From positions 21,313,138-21,377,137 of the forward strand of contig NC_063057.1 of assembly GCF_018812025.1 (NCBI RefSeq): DNA of 64,000 nucleotides, given 5' to 3'. Positions 10,711 through 23,101 of the stretch are shown here, in pieces. This DNA is from Megalobrama amblycephala (taxonomy: Eukaryota; Chordata; Actinopteri; Cypriniformes; Xenocyprididae). Within the stretch, counting starts at the first letter, position 1. The number at the start of each line of letters is the position of its first letter. Position numbers and translations under genes: made by a program. Below the pieces are notes generated by a model that was not told where the DNA came from, made no database searches, and saw only the letters and a list, made by a program, of their open reading frames with translations.

Positions 10711-11377
10711 GGAGTATTTGGCTGTTGAAAAGGTCAGGGGTGCTGTCTGGTTAGTAGCTGTCTGGTGATACAGTACATCACCTCTCACAGTTAACCTCTG
10801 TTCTAATATTAAAAATGCCCCCAACCTGCATGGCAGCATTCAAATGTAAAAAGTCATAAGTAATCTTATACTAACTCTGATTTATCAAGTGAAAATTGTG
10901 AAAAACATAGTTTTATAAATCAACCCTTCATAGACTTTACCTTTTGTGTGCACACAGGCATTTAGGATGAAACAGATTTTCTGTACGTTAGGCCCCTGGA
11001 CTGGTGTAAAATACATCAAATAAATCACTTTAAAAAGGCTAGCTCACACTGCACAGACTGATGCTGAGCAATCACCAGATTAACATTCCTGCTTAAATAT
11101 TCCACAACCTGACAAAGGTGAATGTTCAGTCGGTGAAAACAAACAGACCAACACTAACAGGAAAAAAATGACAAAACCTGGCATTCATGTCTATTGGTGT
11201 TGGATAACATCTGTCTGTGCAGTGTGATTTAAGAGAATACTACTGTTAAAGACGGCACCTTGCTCTTCTTTGTGTTTCTCCACTGTCTCTGTGATATTTT
11301 GTGGCTCTGTGTGGAGAGACAAAAGGAGGGAAGTAAAAAAATATATAATTTTTTTTTTAGATACACAAAAGAAAATA
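10711..11377. other. NLR intron sequence without recognisable features
   Basis: No gene is supported. The small frames around 11190-11500 are short and lie at the edge of the MITE at 11378. Confidence 0.5.
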
Positions 11378-11741
11378 GGGTGATCATACATGCCATTTTT
11401 CCCAGACACGTCCTGGCCAGGATTTCTAAATTCGATATCGGTCAGAAGGCGATTTCAGAAAGCGATTTCTATGTGGAGGTCTGTGCATGCCACTGTTCCT
11501 ACTGACAGTCCTCATGCAATGCATTAAAATGTTGTCGTATTTGCAATGCTTTGATCTCTGTAGATCCCACCTTCTCACAAGCCATGATTGGTCGATTATG
11601 TATAATGCACGCTATTGGTCAAATTACTTTTCAGTCATTACCTTCAGCAAGTATGAAAACAAAGCCAAAGCTGGGACATTTTAGGCAACTTAGAAATCCT
11701 GGCCAGGACGTGTCCAGGAAAAATGGCGCGTATGTTCTCCC
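11378..11741. mobile_element. MITE, 364 bp, long terminal inverted repeats
   Basis: About 50 bp at each end are inverted copies: CCCAGACACGTCCTGGCCAG near 11401 mirrors CTGGCCAGGACGTGTCCAGG near 11698. The outermost bases are GGGTGATC and GTTCTCCC. TA flanks both sides, which would fit a TA-targeting family, but a 2-bp duplication is weak evidence. There is no coding capacity. Confidence 0.7.
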
Positions 11742-11743
11742 TA

Positions 11744-12368
11744 GCTAAAGCATGTGTGCCTTTGAACAATATGAACTTAAAATAAACTAACAGATTTACA
11801 AGCCTCTTACAGCCCTTCCTTTTATTCTATTCCTGAGTGTGATATACTGTTAGTCACCATTGACTTCCCTTATGTTCAATCACCATAGAGAATATATGAG
11901 TAAAGAAATGTCACATATCATCTTTTTTATTTTCCATAACTGCTTTGTATTACTTAAAAATCAACTCATTAAATGTTTCTTTTCCTCTTATTTCTAGCCA
12001 CCTTGTTCCTGTCTTTCTTTGTTTAAGGTTATATTCAATATTTGTAATTTCCGATTGTGATATATTTCCTTTTATGGTTTTATCTTTGTCCGCCCTCTGG
12101 ACAAGGTGGGGTGTCACTTTTTTTTCTATGTAAAGTATAAATTGTGTAAACTACTCAATAAATATTAAAAATTTGTGACATGACTATATTAATTCTTTTC
12201 ACACTGAGAGTGACTGAAAAGCAATTATACTTGATTTAAGAGTAAGAGAAATCTAATTCTTACATGAACTTTAATAGGAAAAGACACAACCACTGAGCAT
12301 TATTTCACTGATCAAGCTATTAAATGTCTGCTAATGTGTCTCAGTGAGCACAGCTGTAGTGATAGTAC
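11744..12368. other. NLR intron 2, 5' part, AT-rich
   Basis: Nothing recognisable. AT-rich sequence follows the MITE. The stop codon that would end exon 2 without splicing is at about 12331. Confidence 0.4.
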
Positions 12369-12503
12369 CGTTTCCTGCAGTGTTATAGTTGAAGATCACT
12401 GATGTGATGGTGTTTCCAGTGAGTACAGGAGCATTTACAGTTGCTCCCGTCTGAGCATTCAGATCAACACTGACTCCAGTGTGAGCGCTGCTGCTCATCT
12501 TGA
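12369..12503 (-). CDS. NLR gene, exon 2 (short repeat-like N-terminal exon)
   Basis: This 135-nt exon encodes VKMSSSAHTGVSVDLNAQTG followed by ATVNAPVLTGNTITS and FNYNTAGN, a short Thr/Asn-rich module seen in N-terminal regions of fish NLR proteins. The acceptor is a good polypyrimidine tract ending TATTCCAG at 12505-12504. The proposed donor is AACG/GTACTA at 12368-12367, which is weak by consensus but the only one giving the right phase. Joined to the exon starting at 6465 it completes an Asp codon and yields the characteristic NFILKHIL junction. Without splicing, the frame runs 12 codons further to a TAG. A separate small gene is possible, but the phase match favours the NLR. Confidence 0.7.
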
Positions 12504-12578
12504 CTGGAATAGAGACAGAGATTAATGACATTTCCTAAATGACAACTTTAACATTACTGATATTCTTTTCTTCGTTAC

Positions 12579-12648
12579 CTTTCTTGTATTCAGGCTCGTC
12601 TTCTTCCAGCTCATCTCGTGTGTCACAATGCGGATCAACAGATGCCAT
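12579..12648 (-). CDS. NLR gene, exon 1 with start codon
   Basis: An ATG at 12648 opens MASVDPHCDTRDELEEDEPE and runs to YKK, then reaches donor AAAG/GTAACG at 12578-12577. The single overhanging G (phase 1) combines with TC of the exon starting 12503 to give Val, producing YKKVKMSSS. This acidic leader exon, with Cys in PHCDT, is of the kind found at the start of fish NLRC3-like proteins. A start in this exon means the protein has no large death-fold domain upstream in this window. The 5' UTR and promoter probably lie in 12650-12990 but no TATA box or other site can be named. Confidence 0.7.
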
Positions 12649-12993
12649 CGTCCTTCACTGACTCACTGCTGTTGGACATGAAGAAAAAGGTTTAGAATTG
12701 CTCCACTGTTACCAGACACTTTCCAAAAACAAATAAGGCACAATTTGAAAATGAACAAGTAAATTAAATAAAAGTGGATATTATAAAAAATAAATTACGG
12801 GTTATTAAATGTCTCTGTATGGATGTATTATCTTATGTACTATTTTAAAAGAGGCAAATAATATTAGGTCTCATTTACTCTCATGCACAAGGATTCCTTT
12901 CATCACTCTCATCAAACATGATCTCTACAAACATTCTCTCACCTGAGAGAAGGCCAAGTGTGCCATTCTCAAAACCAGTTTAATACCCAATAA

Positions 12994-13240
12994 GGTAACA
13001 CTTTAGTATAGGGAACACATATTAACTATTAACTATGACTTTCCCCTCAATAATTTACTGCTTATTAATAGTTAGTAAGTTAATTGCTAGGTTTAGGTAT
13101 TAGGTATGATTCAGAATGTAGAATAAGGTCATGCAGAATAAGGCATTAATACGTGCTTAATAAGCACTAATAAACAGCTAATAATCTAGTAATATGCATA
13201 AAAAGAAACTATTTAAAATACCCTAAAATAAAGTGTTACC
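12994..13240. mobile_element. Small MITE with GGTAACACTTTA termini
   Basis: The left end GGTAACACTTTA and the right end TAAAGTGTTACC are perfect 12-bp inverted repeats bounding 247 bp of TA-rich, partly self-repeating sequence (TTAATAGTTAGTAAGTTAA). No convincing target duplication is visible. This type is widespread in fish genomes. Confidence 0.65.
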
Positions 13241-13906
13241 CAACAAACACACCAAGATTGCAGACTTCTGATTAAACAGCTGTACATAAATGGTCTTTAT
13301 GCAGAGGACTAGGGCTGGGTATTGACACAATTTTCACAATTCATGATTCAATTACTATTCACATGCTTTCGATTGATTATGATTACGATTACGATTTTGA
13401 TTCAATATCGATTATTTTGGATGTAGTATTTCAGTTATAGTACATGGCAAATTTTCTAGAGGAAAAAAATCTCTCAACTAATGCTGTAAACTACACATGA
13501 GAGTCAGCTGGTACTACTATAATAATAATAATGAAGGTTAAATTTACTTATTTATATACAAACACTTAAATCACACTCAATGATGTTTTTTTTTTTTTTT
13601 TTCCCAAAATATTTTTTATTAAGATTTTCTTCATGTAAATACAATCACAATCTTGTTAATAAAAATTTGTCCATGTGAACATAATGACTGCGTTACATGA
13701 ATTTAAACCCATTAAAAGGCAAGAAATAAGCAAGAAAGAACTAACATAGTGAACAACGCTTCTCTCTTCAACATAGGTCATTAATCATAGAAAATAAAGA
13801 ACATAATATAACATATAATCTTATCTCAAAGTGTATATTCTTCCATTTTTATTTAAAGTAAAATTTAAACTTAAGCTTAAATTGTGGAACTACCAGTTTC
13901 CTTGTC

Positions 13907-16460
13907 TCAAAAGTCCAAAAAATCATCTGTCAAATCTAAGTCCTTAATAAAGTCTATGAAAGGTCCCCAAATCCTATCGAATAAATGTTGTTTAGATTTC
14001 CTAATGTATGTTATTCTCTCTAGAGGGAGGCTGGACATCATCTGCTTTAACCACTGGGTGGCGCTGGGTCTGTTCACATTCTTCCAAGACAAAGCTATAC
14101 ATTTCTTTGCAGACAACAAACTTATATTTATAAAAGTACATTCAGTTTTGCTATAATTATGTTTGTCTGGGTATAAAGCTAATAAAAATAATTTTGGGTC
14201 CAAAACTATCTGTTTGGAAGTAATTTTTTCAATTAAAGTTTTTACCTCCTCCCAGAAGATTTTTATTTGCCTGCATTCCCACATGCAATGTATTAGAGTC
14301 CCTTTAGATCCACACTTTATGCATACATCCGGTATATTATTATTATATTTATTTAGTTGTACAGGTGTAATATATACGCGCATTAGCCATTTATATTGTA
14401 GCATTCTAAGACGGCTATTTATAGATATGGTATGGGTTTTAACACAAGCCCTTTCCCACTCCTGCTCTCCAAGCGATAATGACAGGTCCACATTCCATGA
14501 CATAAGTTTATCCCTCGAATTCTCTGCTACAGTGGAGATCAATAGATTATAAAAATCAGAAATAATGCCTTTTCTCAATTTATTTTTAACCATCAACTGT
14601 TCAAGCGATGTAAGGGGAGGTTTACTTAGATTATTATGATTTACTTTCACAAAACTTCTCAACTGGAGGTATTTAAAATAGTGTTTTTTATCAAGTTTAA
14701 ATTTGGATTGTAACTCTTCAAAGGACATAAATATATCAGACTCTGATGGATACAGGTCATTAATTGTTTTAAGTCCTGCCGATGCCCATCGTTTGAAAGT
14801 TGCATCTGCCCTTCCTGGTACAAAGAGCTGGTTGCCCCATATTGGGCTAAATTGTGACAAAATGTTTGATTCTTTGAACGACTTACTTACATCATGCCAG
14901 ACTTTAATCATATTTTTAAGTATTGGATTCCTAGTTTGTTTCCGTAGGTTTTTTGCCCTGTCAGAATACATGAATAATGGGAGAGATCATTTTAAATCAT
15001 GAGACTCCATTTCGACCCAATGTGGATTGTTTTTGCTTGAAAAGTAAAAGATGATAGTCCTTAACTGTGTGGCCCAATAGTAGAATTTGAAGTTGGGACA
15101 TTTTAGCCCTCCACCATCGAATGGTAAATAGAGTAAGGAAAGACGAATCCTAGGCCTCCCATTATTCCATATAAAGCCCACAGTAATTTTTTTCAACCAT
15201 ATAAAAAATTCAGGAGGTGGCGGCAGTGGAACATTTTGAAAAAGATAAAGTAACTTTGGCAGTACATTCATTTTTAGAATATTAACTCTTCCCATTATGG
15301 ATATAGGCATGGATGTCCATCTGTTAATTGAATCATTTATTGTTTTCATTAGATTCTCATAATTAGTTTTAACAACCTGATTCAATACTGGAAAAATCTG
15401 GACACCTAAATAGGTAAAATCTTCCACTACCTTAAATTTAGTAATCTCACAAATAGGATTGTTTCTTTCAGCTACATTTAATAAGAGAATGGAGAATTTA
15501 GTATTGTTTACTTTATAACCTGATATTTTCCCAAACTCCTGAATTACTTTCACCACCGCCAGGATTGACGTCTTGAGATTTGTCAAAAATAAGATGACAT
15601 CATCCGCAAACAGAGAGATTCTGTGTTCCGTGGGTCCCACTGTAATTCCCGAAATTTGTGGATGGACGCGAATGGCTGTTGCCAAAGGCTCTATTGCTAG
15701 CATAAATAGCAAGGGAGAAAGTGGACATCCCTGCCTACAACCCTTTTTAATTTTAATTGGCTCTGAAAATAACTTGTTTGACATGATTTCCGCAGTCGGG
15801 TTGTTATAGAGCATTTTGACCCATTTAATAAAGTTAGTTCCACATCCAAACCTTTCCAGAACATGAAAAAGATAGGGCCATTCGACCTTATCAAAGGCCT
15901 TTTCTGCGTCCAACGATAGGAGCGCAGTATCTTGGGTATTTTGCTTAGACCAAATAACATTCAAAACCCTTCTTACGTTATGATAACCTTGTCTTCCAAT
16001 TATAAACCCATTCTGATCCCTATTTATTATGTCCGGCAGGATTTTTTTGAAGCCTTATTGCTAATAACATTTACAAATTTTAACATTTACAATTTACAAA
16101 TGATCTTAAGATCAGAATTAAGTAAACTGATAGGTCTTAAGTTTTCGCATTTATCAGGGGGTTTACCAGGCTTTGGCAGCAAAGTAATTAGGGCATGATT
16201 CATGGAAGATGGAAGTTCGCTTTTTTCAAATGCCTCTGTAAACATATCTAATAGAGGTATTTTTTATAAAGATCAATAGGAATACCATCTGGTCCTGCTT
16301 GCTTACCAGAACTCATTCCATCAATTGCCCGTGATATTTCAACCTTATTTATTCCTATATTTAAATTAACCCTCGAATCATCTGAGATAACTGGGATATT
16401 TAGCGCATTCAAAAAAATTTTAAGTCGTTACCATCGTGATTTCCTTTGGAATCATATAAC
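13907..16460 (-). pseudogene. L1 ORF2, reverse transcriptase and C-terminal domain
   Basis: RT motifs in order on the minus strand: [12 protein letters not shown] with NVRRVLNV (about 16015-15965), [33 protein letters not shown], catalytic [11 protein letters not shown] (about 15590), [21 protein letters not shown] at 14989-14987 is in frame and the same frame continues for about 355 codons to 13907, including the L1 zinc-knuckle CIKCGSKGTLIHCMWECRQI. Upstream of about 16040 the frame is broken. Apart from those defects the domain is well preserved, so the insertion was relatively recent. Confidence 0.88.
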
Positions 16461-16461
16461 T

Positions 16462-17391
16462 TGTTGTATTATATCAAGAAAATGCAATTACCCTGCCTCC
16501 TTGTTAAGGTTTTGGATCTCTGTTGCTACACATTCGGCCAATGTATTAAATATTAGGCATTTCTTACAATATTATTGTTATTTATATTTGTTTGTTTCTA
16601 AGAAATGCATTATACTGAATGGCCAGAGATATACAGTTATTGTTAGATATGTGTGTGTGGCTGTTTACGAGAGGGAGGAGCAGAGCTGGACTGCAGCACA
16701 CAGAAGTGTGTGTGGTTCTATGTGTGTGTGCTCAAGGACACAGAACTGTGGTTCTACTCCTAAAACCTTATAAGGACATCAGCCATCTTGGCTGAGTTTA
16801 CTGGAGTCCAAGGACACAAAAGCCAGACAGTTTGCACCTGCGAGGCCTTGAGAAGTGTCTGGAAACTTTGGGAAAGTTACAACGTATGTCAATCAAGAAG
16901 ATAATGTAACGTCTGTGATAAACAACACGAGTATAAAAGACGGATGAGTTGATTGCCTCTTCGGATACTGATACGTCAGTACCCCCGACGCCTAGAAGCC
17001 CAGAGCTGAGGACAAGAAACCCCAAGCTGAAGATGGGAAGCCCAGAGCTGACTACACCTTTGACTCGAGATTGATTACTGTATTTTATACCTTTAATGAT
17101 TAAGTTTTATTTGCCTTTACATTTTTGTTTATTATAAAAGAAAAGTAACCAATTAAAAGAAATTTAATTGATTACAAAAGCTGCCTACCTTGATTATATA
17201 TTTACTTATAGCTTGATTTATAGTGTTTTAAGACTTTGAACAAGAACATACCACAGAGGAGTCTTCTGACCAAATTGTAAGTAATTTAAAATGCTTATAA
17301 TTTAGGCCAGACTCGATTTACTTTACCTAACCTGAGAATAATAAATAATAAGGTTAAAAGGTGTTAAGATCAAAATTCACACCGCAAAACA
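16462..17391 (+). repeat. 5' LTR of the 13.65-kb element
   Basis: 930 bp. A promoter-like TATAAAAG lies at 16932-16939 and AATAAA at 17340-17345, giving a plausible U3 (about 500 bp), R and U5. It ends CA directly against the primer-binding site. Confidence 0.9.
16932..16939 (+). promoter_or_regulatory. TATA box in 5' LTR
   Basis: TATAAAAG, conserved in both LTR copies, about 410 bp before the AATAAA signal. Confidence 0.6.
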
Positions 17392-17409
17392 TGGCGCCCA
17401 ACGTGGGGC
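17392..17409 (+). other. Primer-binding site, tRNA-Lys1,2 type
   Basis: TGGCGCCCAACGTGGGGC directly follows the LTR with no spacer. It is the 18-base complement classically assigned to tRNA-Lys1,2, as used by spumaviruses, some lentiviruses and some betaretroviruses. The perfect match supports recent retrotransposition competence in trans. Confidence 0.85.
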
Positions 17410-20400
17410 ATTGATCCATCGACCCCTGGCCACGGTCGATCGAGCAATGCTTTCCCATTCACTTCCGCACTCGTGCACTTGAGTTTTAGATGTAAAAACT
17501 TGGAAAGCTATGAATCACCAGGTAACCTGTAAGACCCAAAAATGTAAATAATCAAGTGGGATTATTTATAGACGACCCAGAAAGGGTTGAACGTGCGTAG
17601 AACAGATAACTTTACGAGCCAGGGAGCCGTAAAGGTTAAGAAAGCTGTAGGAGAGACAGAAAGTCTCACATAGCTAGCCTTAAAGAATGAAAGGCAGAGA
17701 CGGGCTAAAGATATGACCTGTTAGTGAAGGACGCTTCGCTTATGGCAGGGAGAGCCCAGCGAAAATCCAGCAATGCGTTTAACAATGAGAAAGAAAAATT
17801 AGCCTTTCGAGCAGACACACCGGTTCTAGAAATGGAAAGTGGCTCCTGTGACAGACCAAAATTTTTTAAACTTAAAGACTGAGGTAGGTCTAGCAGCAAT
17901 GCAAGAAGAAAAAGTGGAAACGGGGAAAATGTGTACCTGTGATAAAATTACAGTATAAAGCTACTAGAACAGGAAAATGTGATAGATACTGTTGATACAT
18001 AAAGCTAAAGAAAATGTTTTACATTCTTATAGGTGTGGTAGATTTCCAAAAAGAATACTATTTAAACCACCAGACCTGGATTTATCAAATAGTTGTTAAA
18101 ATAGTTATAAATAAATGGATGAAATTCACCTAACATAGTCAGAGGACAGTTTTATGAAGTGGATATAGGCATGCTAAAATTAGGACTTTTTAATCTGTAA
18201 CAATATGTGTTGAGAAAATAATCTTAAGTGACATGGTAATTTAAGAAAAAGTGAATTGAAAATATGATAATTGTTCCCGGAACAGTCGGGATGATTTTAG
18301 AGTAAAATAGGTGTACAGGTTAAAGAGTCTGTGAGCAGAAGCTCGGACTCAAACATGTAACAGCGGTGTACGTAAGATTGTCTCTCACACTGCACTGTCT
18401 GAGGAGCGAGAAGAGCTCATAGTTCAGAACGCTTAATGCTTAAAGACTGGAAAACAATAGTTGTTGTTATAACTGAAGAGAGGCACTGACTACAAAATAA
18501 GTCAGGTAATTTTTCTTTTAATAGAAAGTTAAATAAAGTTTAAAAGGAGTAACAATACTGTAGTATTGAAAGAATGTATTAAAAAATTCCAGACAATGAG
18601 GATAATGGAAGATATATTGCTAACAATAAACTTGTTAAATAACAAAGCAAAGTAGTAGGGAAAAAAATAAATAAATAATAATAATAATAAAAAATCTAGG
18701 ATGAGAAAAGATGATGTTATAGGACCCTCTCAGTCATCCGCACTTCAGTATGAGAAGCCTGCGATAGGGAAAGATTTACAACAGAGTCAGGGTGAGACAG
18801 AGCCAGAGGAGTTAGAGCTCGTATTCAGAGCTTGAATTTGACTCTGATACCACTGACAGTGAAAGCAGATAATCTGATATATTATATTAAAAGACGTTAG
18901 ACTACTGTAACAGTTGACATAAAAGTAACACTTTAAATATTGAATGATTAGCCTGAGGTTAAAGATGGAATATAAATATTCAGATATAGTGAGAAATGAT
19001 GTAGGATACTTAAGAAAAGAGGGGCAAAAAAAGTTGTGCCTTACAGAAATTTGACTTACGGACAGATAAAGTCAGCTCGGTGTTCACCCTTAACCGTATT
19101 GCTCAAACCGAGGGTCTAAAATGGGAAACAGATTTTTTAATGCACTAGTTACAATAAGTGGAAAAGTAACTAAAGTTTTAGAGCTAGTAATATTGTCATT
19201 AAAAAAAAAAAAAAAAAAAAAAAGGATTCTAAAAAGAGTTAGAGAGAGTAAGATGCCAGCAAGAATATCAAAAGCCAAGAGAGTGAGAGAATTTCAGAGT
19301 CCAGATAAAGAGTTGGAAAAAGACCAGAGTAACAGTGGGATTTTGGTGATTCCAGTCTGGATTTTAACCCTTGGAGTTCAATGACGAACAGAATAGTGTA
19401 CAACAAAGAATATTGGAATTAAAATTGTAAATATAACTGTGGTTAGTTATATTTTAATTGTCAGTAAATTAGTTAAGTTAAAGGGAAAGGACATTATAAT
19501 TATATGGTGCTTATGCGGACAGGAGAAAAATGCCCCTGCAAGACAGACCTGTATCAACTGAAGTTTAATTAAAGTAATGAAATTAAAATAATAAATTAAA
19601 CAGGTTATTACTGAGAGATATTAATGGATAAAAGAAAAAGTGATATTGAGATAAGTAATAACTAAATTTTCAAATTACATTTATATAGACATATAAACTG
19701 GCTGTTGAAAAATACCAGAAAAATAAAGGGCAATAAATTGAAAGAAAGAAAAAATGAAGCTTAGCACTATCTTAGTTTGTAACATGATAATACAATTTAG
19801 AGAAAGTTAATAAAAGTTAAGAAAAGGATTTAAAAACCAAATCAACAGAAGACTACTCTAAAAATAAATAAATAAATATCATTAGTAGATTTGTTGGACA
19901 ATATAGTGATAGGGGAAAGGCTACAAAACATGCTGTATAGCTTAACATATTGCAAATCTAAGGTCACTTTAGTCCTTATTAAAAAGGAAATAATGACTAT
20001 ACAGCAGGGGAAAAAATGCTAATATGATAGAGTAACTTAAAACTTAAAAAGTGATTTGAGAAAAAAAAAAAAAAAAGATTGAGAGTAGAAAACTGAAGCA
20101 ACTTCAGAATGATTGACTAGAAAAGCCTAGAAAAGTTTAGAAAAAGGAGAGATTGAGACTCAAATACCACAGGTTTTCTACAGGAAAACTTTGCTACCAG
20201 GTAAGAAAGAATATGATTTTTATTTTGCTAAAATAAAATATTGAATTACTGTTATTACAGGTTATACAATTTATTAGCAGTAAGAAATTGTAAGAGATTT
20301 AGTGATTAAAACAAGTAAAGAAGAAAAAGAAAAAAGTTATAATTGGCAAAAGCATAATTAAAACCATAAAATCCACCTATACATGTGAAGTACTATGATT

Positions 20401-23097
20401 TTTTTTATACAAAAACTGTATTTTTAAAGTCAAAATTATATTGTAGAATTATTAAAGAGGTTAAGGAACCTGTTACTAATGGTTAAATTCAAACAGAGTC
20501 ATTTAAGGTATAGTGACTAAGTCAAGTTTAATGCTTTAAGCTGAAGGAAAAAGCCATGATAGAAAAACAGAATAAGAGATGGAAAAGTGATCTTAAATAA
20601 ATTTAGATTACAATGTTAGGTCTATACATAAGACATTTAGGAAAAGAAAAAAATTGTTTTACTTAAACAATAATTATATTAATATTATTAGATTAAAAGC
20701 TATTTTAATTTGTGAGCTATTTTTTAATGGTAGAAGGTATTAAAATGAATTAAATGTCCATCCTTCCAGCCTCTAAATTTAGCCAAGAAAACACTCTGGA
20801 TGGATGGTACTTGAAATGTGTATTTAATCAATTGATTTTGAAGTCTTTTATAAAGAAAATAAAATGTTTAAAAGCTATAGAGGTAGTACTCAAATTGCTT
20901 AGGAAGTAAAGTTTGAGGATACATATAAAAATGATGATTAATGATTTAAAAAAAAAACATTATTAATGATTGATGTGGTTGAGTTTTAAGCATTTTGGAT
21001 TTTGACAAATACACAGTTTGTAAAATATTACAAAATATATATAAATTATATAGTTTAATGGGTTACATTATATTAGGATAGTCGAATGGCAAAGCCTATT
21101 CACACTTAAAAGAGGATGATTAAACTAGACAGAATTAAGCAAAAGAAGTGTTAGTGTGATTAAAGGAGATTTTCTAATGTATACATTAAACAATAAAACA
21201 TTAGACAATAGATTTGAATATTAGTACAATAGGATATCAATAATAGAAAAAAGACATACCTGTTTGAAAAGAAACTGGCAATAGAGAAAATCCATTATGC
21301 TTGATTGTTTTTGTTAATAAAAAGTTAGCAGTTCTTTGTAAAAGATATTCCAAGCTGAAAAGTTGGGACCAAAGTCAGCAGCTCATATGACGAAGATTTA
21401 AAAAGTGCCTCAAATACAAAAATGGCAAAGGAAGAAAAATTAATAAATGGTAATAAAAAGAAAATAGATTTCTTATGTTGTAACAGCTGTCAGTGACAAA
21501 AAGTTAGAAAAAGGAAAAGAAAAAAAAGAGATTTGTTTAAAAAGTATAATTGTTTGTAAAAAAATATGTGCACTGAAGATTTAATTTTGAAGCAGGAGAA
21601 ACAAGCCGAGATAAGAGAGTCAGTTCCAGGCACAGCCCAGAACGCAGAGTTCACGGGAGTGTCAAGGTCACTCTGAAAAATTAGGAATGAGAATTTTACC
21701 AGACATCCCAGCAAAAGTGTAAAACTATTTTTAATGGAAAAAAAAAAAAATAGATTATGCCGAATTAAATAAATTGGACTGATTCCTGATTTAGTTAAAA
21801 TGTAGAAAAGTTGTGAGGACTTAACCTTTTTACCCAACCAGACAATTCTAAAGAAAACACAGTAATATCTGTGGCAATAATAAAGCTCATAAAAGATTTA
21901 TGAACAAGTTTGACACCTAAGTGAAAATTTGATTGAAGTTTGACAGATAACAAGATATTCCTAAATGAGGACAGACATATTTAGAAATAGGATTACAATA
22001 TTAAAAGGTATTAAAAGATATAACTGAACTATAAAGGTTAAAGATATAACTGAAGTATAAAGTAAGAGTATGTGTATATATATGAGAGTATAATAACAAT
22101 ATATGACAGAGTGAATCAAATATGGAGGTTATAGATAACAAGGAAAAATATATTTAAATCATTAATTAAGTGGGTTACATAATGGATTTTTAGACTGACA
22201 GTCACTGGGGTTGCATGAATGCACTCTCAGTGCTGGGTTGCACCAGGAAAGGAATTTGTTGTAAAATCTGTGCCAAACTGATATAAGGATGATCCACTGA
22301 TGCAGCCAGAAGAAACAGAGAGAGATAGAGAAAGAAAGAATGGATCACCAGAATGAAATTTGAAAATTTGCAAACATAACAAAAGCATTTGTCATTTTAA
22401 ATTCAGAAGAGATAGTGACTGCTTTTGTTCTGACCACAAAACAGTTATTTTAGGAAAATAAAGAGAAAGTTTGAATATTGATTAACTGAAATAATTTAAT
22501 TCAAGTATTAAGATATGCACCAGAAGGATAGAAATGCTAAAAAGCTGTAGCAAACTGATAAAAGTTGCATGCAAGATGAAATGAATGAAATTAATGTTTT
22601 TAATTTTGCAGCTATTATTTAGCAAATATAAATTACAAATTGCTTAATGCAAAGTGAGGTAAAAACTATCTGAATAAAGTAACCATTTAAAAAATTGAAA
22701 AGAATTATAAAAGTTTGGATAGTTGACAAAACTATTGGATTATTAGAACATTTCCTCTGATATAAAGGGAATTTGTTTATTGCTATGAAAAAACAATGTG
22801 ATAGAAGATATTTAACAATAAAATTATGAATACTATAATTTTAGTAAAGATAACTAGTCAGAAAGATATTAGGACTAAGAATAATTTAATCATAAAATGA
22901 AATGCATATTGTCAACGAACATCGAAAAAAAAAATGTTTTTTTTTTTAGAAAGAGACAGGTAGGTTAATAACACCTGTAAAACTAATTCACTAAATAAAT
23001 AACATGCACAAATGTGTTGAGAAGGTATTCGAATATACAGTATTTACTGTGATGATTCAGTTAAAAATACAACCAGGGTTCAGAGAGGAACTAAAGG
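17410..23097 (+). other. Interior of the LTR element, first part: no reading frame
   Basis: Dense stops in all frames and strong plus-strand bias (A and G high, C low). Patches with more balanced composition occur at about 17400-17900, 18290-18480, 18720-18890, 19230-19380, 21580-21700 and 22190-22340. The frame at 19121-19384 contains a poly-Lys run from A23 (about 19201-19223) and is not convincing as a gene. No domain is recognised. Confidence 0.6.
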
Positions 23098-23101
23098 TTA
23101 A

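Noticed and set aside
19121..19384. Frame starting MGN with a poly-Lys run, suggestive of a myristoylated gag
   Set aside because: The Lys run is just an A23 tract, the rest is low complexity, and there is no matching capsid motif.
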